A stretch of DNA of 10,423 nucleotides from Bacteroidaceae bacterium (lineage in GTDB: Bacteria; Bacteroidota; Bacteroidia; Bacteroidales; Bacteroidaceae), in contig JAGBYN010000057.1 in assembly GCA_017628775.1 (NCBI GenBank), forward strand, positions 1 through 10,423, read 5' to 3'. Below are positions 7,096 to 10,423 of this stretch, in pieces. Position numbers and translations under genes: made by a program. The notes under the pieces are model-generated. The model had not been told where the DNA came from. It saw nothing but the letters and a program-made list of their open reading frames with translations, and searched no databases. The first letter of the stretch is position 1. Each line of letters opens with the position of its first letter.

Positions 7096-9309
7096 TTATT
7101 GAACCTTCATATATTTTTTTCCGTCCTTGATGTATATGCCAACAATGCCGTTGCCCTGATTTGGGGCTTGCGCGCCATTGAGTAAATAAACTGGCGTATT
7201 GTTGTTCTGTGGTGTATATAAAGGTTTTATTGCAGTTGTGGTGTTTTCCTGAATAAACTGATCCACTTGCTTCAGTCGTGATTGATACCACGCCACGATT
7301 AAGTTGATTTCATTCTTTAGATTTTCAACCGTTGGGCAACCATATTTTTCTTCTTTTTGCCATCTGGTGTATTCACGTTGCCAAGCACCACACTTCGTAA
7401 AGATATTGGCATAGTGTTGCAAATGGGCTTGAATAGAATCAACACTGAGTGATGACTTTTTCACTTCATTCCAACGTGCGGCAAGCTTTTCTTTGTATTG
7501 CCCCACGTTGTGGTTCCAAAGCGTAGCGAAGGGTTCATTTTTATGGATGCGAAGGTCCGAAACTCTTGTTTCATCGTAGGTTCCTCCTGAATATCTGCCA
7601 TCATAATAACCACCAAGCGACGTGTCCATATCCCAGGGTGTAAACACAAAGGGTTCGTTTTTCGTGATGTTCTTATTGCTTAGGAATATATTTTTATTGC
7701 CGTTGTCAATAAGATTAAGCGCCATCACCAGAAGATGGAAGTCAATAACGTTATTTTCATAGAAATAAGCCACTGAGTTATTCATTAATTCATTGCTACT
7801 GCACACATCGTAAAGTCTTCGCAAAGGTTCCCACGTGTCTTGTCCTGGAAAATCATCAGGGTATTGCAATTCCCAGTTGTTCCATTCCACGCTGTCGATA
7901 TTAGCGTCAGGGTTGAGCTGCGTGTTGGTTAAGCCCGTGTTGTCCCACAAATTACTTTTGTACAAAAGTCCTCTGATGGTTACATTGCCCTCCATGTCCT
8001 CTTTGTATTTCTTTAAGTCGAGCAACTTACGGTCAATGCGGTCGGTGAAGCAATAAATACCATTGTATGAACCATTGAGAATCACTTCCACGAATTGACC
8101 TTGTGTGCCATTACGTCCGCCAAACTCAGTGCTGTAGGGTGTTTTGGAATATGCATTCCAAATGTCAAAGCACACGCGGTTGCGCATGTTGATTTGGTCG
8201 ATCGACATCGCGTCTAAAATCCACTTGTCTTTACTGCGAATATTAAAGAATGTGGTGTCGAGGTCTTCGCCCAAATCATCTCTCAACTTAATATTAAACG
8301 AACGTTTGGGGTAATTCAGTGTTGTGGCGCCTCTATAGCGGAAAAAGGCGGGCAACTCTTGTTCCACCCCTATGGAGTCGGCTGTGGATTGATTCAACAC
8401 ATGAAGGGTACCATTGCGGTACTCTTTTTCTTTGTCGTCAGGGAGTATTGTTGTGATTTCAACAAGTGGTAATGGTGAAAAAACAATGGGCGCTTCAGCC
8501 ACCTTAACGCCATCACGCATAAGGTGCATAACAAATCCATTAGCAGTTGCCGCATCGTCAAACACCAGTTTATCTTTACTTTCCGTAATCAGTTCATAGT
8601 GCGCATCATCGGCAGCCTGGAAAGAAACTTGTGGGGCATAGTCTCCACCTTCCATATATGGTGTTGGTAAGGGATACATGAATTGCGCCTTTCTATTTTC
8701 GAAAATGGGTCGTTGTCCGTCCAATGCAAAATGATTGATGTATGCCGAGAATGGTGTTATGGCAGGCACTTTCAAAGCCTTGCCCTGCTCATCCACCATA
8801 TAAAAGTATTTTGAAGCATGATCGGGCATGCCCGAACTGGCTTTAACCATGTTCTTTGCTTGTTCTATACCCATGTAATACTTCTCATCCGCCTGATGGT
8901 AGAACGTCAGGAAACCTTCGCGCGCCAATATGTGCCATTCCGATTCTTCAGATGGTGTGGGCAAGAGTTTCAGGTTGATAAATGTTTCATAGTCCTTTTC
9001 AGGCGTGTAAGTCAAGTACTGCCCTGTGGCTTTATTGCGAAAACGAATGGTTTGTTCATGGCATTCAATAAACCAATAACAATCGTCCGTATTTTGTTCG
9101 GTGGCGTCAACGTATTTCACCACAATATCGCTGTTATGAAGCGCGCCAATTCCCACGCCTCCATCGCCCTTTTCCACATTCACTATGCGATAGCACTTCG
9201 ACTTATCAATATCCATGAATAAAGGATTGATGTTTTGGGCAAATGTTACGACACAACACCATGCGCCGCATATCATCAATACCATTGATTTTAGAAAAAA
9301 TTCTTTCAT
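7096..9309 (-). CDS. Secreted CotH-family atypical kinase with sorting-type tail
   Basis: This 737-residue exported protein has a signal peptide (about 1-24, basic start, hydrophobic core, ending TFAQ). The next region (about 36-170) contains CYRIVNV, CYWFIE, ATGQYLTY and EWHIL, which look like ricin-type beta-trefoil repeats; this is moderate confidence. After a linker comes the CotH domain (about 280-600): RGATTLNYPKRSF (326-338, with Lys335 and Lys341 as candidate nucleotide-binding lysines), KWILDAMSID, VILNGSYNGIYCFTDRID, and the metal-binding-type FTPWDMDTSLGG with Asp560 and Asp562. CotH proteins are known as atypical, secreted protein kinases in Bacillus and other lineages. The last 32 residues (from about 706) run PVYLLNGAQAP to GIYIKDGKKYMKV, resembling the short C-terminal tails common on secreted Prevotella proteins and possibly a type IX secretion signal. 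It converges on the kinase gene. A weak CGGC/GCCG hairpin with T-tract (7068-7090) follows its stop. Confidence 0.87.
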   Translation of the reverse strand: MKEFFLKSMVLMICGAWCCVVTFAQNINPLFMDIDKSKCYRIVNVEKGDGGVGIGALHNSDIVVKYVDATEQNTDDCYWFIECHEQTIRFRNKATGQYLTYTPEKDYETFINLKLLPTPSEESEWHILAREGFLTFYHQADEKYYMGIEQAKNMVKASSGMPDHASKYFYMVDEQGKALKVPAITPFSAYINHFALDGQRPIFENRKAQFMYPLPTPYMEGGDYAPQVSFQAADDAHYELITESKDKLVFDDAATANGFVMHLMRDGVKVAEAPIVFSPLPLVEITTILPDDKEKEYRNGTLHVLNQSTADSIGVEQELPAFFRYRGATTLNYPKRSFNIKLRDDLGEDLDTTFFNIRSKDKWILDAMSIDQINMRNRVCFDIWNAYSKTPYSTEFGGRNGTQGQFVEVILNGSYNGIYCFTDRIDRKLLDLKKYKEDMEGNVTIRGLLYKSNLWDNTGLTNTQLNPDANIDSVEWNNWELQYPDDFPGQDTWEPLRRLYDVCSSNELMNNSVAYFYENNVIDFHLLVMALNLIDNGNKNIFLSNKNITKNEPFVFTPWDMDTSLGGYYDGRYSGGTYDETRVSDLRIHKNEPFATLWNHNVGQYKEKLAARWNEVKKSSLSVDSIQAHLQHYANIFTKCGAWQREYTRWQKEEKYGCPTVENLKNEINLIVAWYQSRLKQVDQFIQENTTTAIKPLYTPQNNNTPVYLLNGAQAPNQGNGIVGIYIKDGKKYMKVQ

Positions 9310-9443
9310 TTAGTTTAGTTTTATGATGTTCATGACTTGTTTCGGATTGTAAAATTAATAAGTTTTGAATAAATAAAGTTAACATTTAAAATACTTTATA
9401 GATTTATAACATTTTGAGAGTTTAGATTCAAGAGTTGAGAGAA

Positions 9444-9516
9444 GTAGGGGCCGATCTCTGTGTCGGCCCGTCGTCAATAAACGCACGACTCGTGCCAATC
9501 CAAGGTCGCCCCCTCA
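9444..9516 (+). repeat. REP-like palindromic element headed by GTAG
   Basis: The tetranucleotide GTAG (9444-9447) is followed by a perfect 7-bp hairpin, GGGCCGA (9448-9454) with TCGGCCC (9463-9469). A second palindrome, GCACGA-C-TCGTGC (9483-9495), lies in the middle. The outer right arm AGGTCGCCCCCT (9503-9514) is complementary to AGGGGCCGATCT (9446-9457) at 10 of 12 positions, so the whole element can fold as a branched cruciform. A GTAG or GGAG head plus imperfect palindrome is the known signature of REP sequences mobilised by RAYT (REP-associated tyrosine) transposases. The six bases ATTCAA occur on both flanks (9426-9431 and 9516-9521), which may be chance. No RAYT gene is in the window. 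Confidence 0.55.
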
Positions 9517-9581
9517 TTCAATCCATTTCTATAGCCTCTCTATCCTTTATCGTTAAGCATCTACTGCTTCGCGGTGGCTTG

Positions 9582-9613
9582 GCACTCAAAAATAAAGTTT
9601 TGAGTGCATTTTT
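9582..9613 (+). terminator. Orphan intrinsic terminator-like hairpin
   Basis: GCACTCAAAA (9582-9591) pairs perfectly with TTTTGAGTGC (9598-9607) around a 6-base loop, and a T-tract follows at 9609-9613. It has the form of a rho-independent terminator for rightward transcription. No plus-strand gene ends just before it, and the leftward CotH gene starts at 9309, moving away. It may end a small RNA, insulate the downstream promoter, or be a gene remnant. Confidence 0.55.
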
Positions 9614-9664
9614 AACGAATGATGTGCGCATTTTTAAAAATATTTTCACAAAAGTGTTAAAAAG

Positions 9665-9696
9665 TTGGTGTATTATTTTCAAATCTCCTACATTTG
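9665..9696 (+). promoter_or_regulatory. Bacteroidetes promoter of the leucine-rich-repeat gene
   Basis: TACATTTG at 9689-9696 fully matches the -7 consensus TAnnTTTG, and a TTG at 9665-9667 lies 21 bases upstream as a -33 candidate. The predicted transcript starts near 9703 and leaves a leader of about 45 bases before the ATG at 9750. A second, imperfect -7-like box (TACTTTG, 9710-9716) lies just downstream. Confidence 0.6.
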
Positions 9697-9749
9697 TGGT
9701 TGTAATGCATACTTTGCAAAATTTATAAATCATTTAAAATATTACAGTT

Positions 9750-10423
9750 ATGAGCACAAAAGGTATTATTTTAACTGTTCTTTTTCTCGGCATGAATGTG
9801 AACTTCATGTTTTCTGGGAATATTACCAATCAAGAAAGTGAAACGAATACTCCTGTTACCGAACAAGTTTATGAAGATTGGAACTGGGACTATTGGAGTC
9901 AATACGTTGACAGTTGTTATTGGTATTTTGATGTGGGCAACAGAGTAGCCAAACTTTCGTCGTGCAACAAAAATGCTTTGGATATTGTAATTCCTGAAAC
10001 GGTGACTTACAATGATGTGGACTACACTGTTGTGGCTTTGGCTTGTGATTTTAATAATGCCACTCAGTCCGTTCAACTTCCTAAAACGTTAAGATACATC
10101 GCTTCTGGTGCGCTGCAAAATTTTAGTATCACGTCCATCACCATTCCTGAAAATGTGTATTTTATAGGTGATGATGTTTTTTATAATTGCGATGCTTTAC
10201 AAAGTGTTGAATTGCCTTCGTCTTTAGTAAGCATTGGTTATTCATTTTGTTGTGATTGCGATGCTTTGCAAAGTGTTGCTTTGCAATCATCTTCGTCCTT
10301 GTTAAGCGTTGGTTATAATTTTTGTTACGATTGCGATGCGTTACAAAATGTTGATTTGCAATTATCTTCGTCCTTGTTAAGCGTTGGTTATAATTTTTGT
10401 TATGATTGCGATGCTTTGCAAAG
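9750..10423 (+). CDS. BspA-like leucine-rich-repeat surface protein, 3' end missing
   Basis: An open frame of 224 codons runs from the ATG at 9750 through the right edge without a stop, so the protein is incomplete. The N-terminus MSTKGIILTVLFLGMNVNFMFSG looks like a Sec signal peptide. A short aromatic, acidic segment follows (YEDWNWDYWSQYVDSCYWYF), then BspA/LRR_5-type repeats: VIPETVTYNDVDYTVVAL, VQLPKTLRYIASGAL, ITIPENVYFIGDDVF and from Cys147 a run of units built on CDALQSVxLxSSLLSVGYNFCYD. Canonical units of this family are about 23 residues (LPxSVxxIGxxAFxxCxxL). Here the first Cys-to-Cys unit is 23 and the next two are 25, enlarged by an extra Ser pair. BspA-type proteins are known as cell-surface adhesins binding host matrix or other bacteria. 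The role here is inferred from that. It has its own promoter and is divergent from the CotH gene. Confidence 0.85.
   Translation, partial: MSTKGIILTVLFLGMNVNFMFSGNITNQESETNTPVTEQVYEDWNWDYWSQYVDSCYWYFDVGNRVAKLSSCNKNALDIVIPETVTYNDVDYTVVALACDFNNATQSVQLPKTLRYIASGALQNFSITSITIPENVYFIGDDVFYNCDALQSVELPSSLVSIGYSFCCDCDALQSVALQSSSSLLSVGYNFCYDCDALQNVDLQLSSSLLSVGYNFCYDCDALQ
10188..10423 (+). repeat. In-frame tandem repeat array encoding leucine-rich units
   Basis: Units begin with TGCGATGC at 10188, 10257, 10332 and 10407, giving periods of 69, 75 and 75 bases, all multiples of three. The units at 10257-10331 and 10332-10406 are identical at 69 of 75 positions by direct comparison. The first unit is shorter and more diverged. 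The array continues past the window edge. Confidence 0.9.

Larger units (their letters stand above)
9310..9749. other. 440-base gene-free stretch between divergent genes
   Basis: No convincing gene lies here; short open frames on both strands show no recognisable family and cross the palindromes. It holds a weak minus-strand -7-like box for the CotH gene (TAATTTTA read on the minus strand, 9350-9357, last base off consensus), an AT-rich segment to about 9425, a REP-like palindromic element, a terminator-like hairpin and the promoter of the leucine-rich-repeat gene. The segment at about 9440-9580 is visibly richer in G and C than the surrounding DNA. Confidence 0.7.

Noticed and set aside
8818..9222. 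Plus-strand open frame of 134 codons opposite the N-terminal part of the CotH gene
   Set aside because: No family features, and it is wholly antisense to a well-supported coding region with a signal peptide.
9435..9733. Overlapping short open frames on both strands (97 and 71 codons) in the gene-free stretch
   Set aside because: They run through the REP-like palindromes, the terminator hairpin and the promoter, and neither translation shows a recognisable family or a convincing start region.
9771..10076. Minus-strand open frame of 101 codons opposite the leucine-rich-repeat gene
   Set aside because: It is antisense to a clear secreted repeat protein with its own promoter. Its translation has no family features.

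Overview
The window looks like chromosomal DNA from a Bacteroidales bacterium, most likely Prevotellaceae (Prevotella or Alloprevotella-like). This rests on -7 promoter elements of the Bacteroidetes TAnnTTTG type upstream of three transcription units, AT-rich ribosome-binding regions without a clear Shine-Dalgarno, a BspA-type leucine-rich-repeat protein, a Bacteroidetes-type paralogous domain fused to a kinase, and a C-terminal tail typical of secreted Prevotella proteins. The genus is inference. I see no rRNA, tRNA, CRISPR array or transposase gene.

Left part (about 100-4990, all minus strand): four closely spaced genes read leftward from a promoter near 4981. In order of transcription they are a TcdA/CsdL-like tRNA t6A cyclase, a membrane-anchored LTA-synthase/sulfatase-superfamily phosphotransferase, a GT-A-type glycosyltransferase and GDP-L-fucose synthase. 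A 14-bp hairpin (109-145) closes the unit. The last three fit assembly and decoration of a fucose-containing surface glycan. tcdA is a housekeeping tRNA-modification gene that probably just leads the transcript.

Middle (5126-6960, plus strand): a monocistronic Ser/Thr protein kinase. It has a cytoplasmic non-RD kinase domain, an acidic linker, one membrane helix and a C-terminal extracytoplasmic Fibrobacter-succinogenes-major-paralogous-type domain. It ends at a strong hairpin with an A-tract before and a T-tract after, so it can also stop the convergent gene.

Right part: a large secreted CotH-type atypical kinase (7096-9309, minus) with an N-terminal beta-trefoil-like region and a short sorting-type C-terminal tail. 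A 440-base gene-free stretch follows. It holds a REP-like palindromic element headed by GTAG, an apparently orphan plus-strand terminator, and the promoter of the last gene. That gene (9750 to beyond the right edge) encodes a secreted BspA-like leucine-rich-repeat protein whose last visible units are nearly identical 75-base tandem repeats.

The most interesting points are the one-pass receptor-kinase architecture, its convergent arrangement with a secreted CotH kinase, the LTA-synthase-like enzyme in a Gram-negative glycan operon, and the REP-like element with the orphan terminator beside it.
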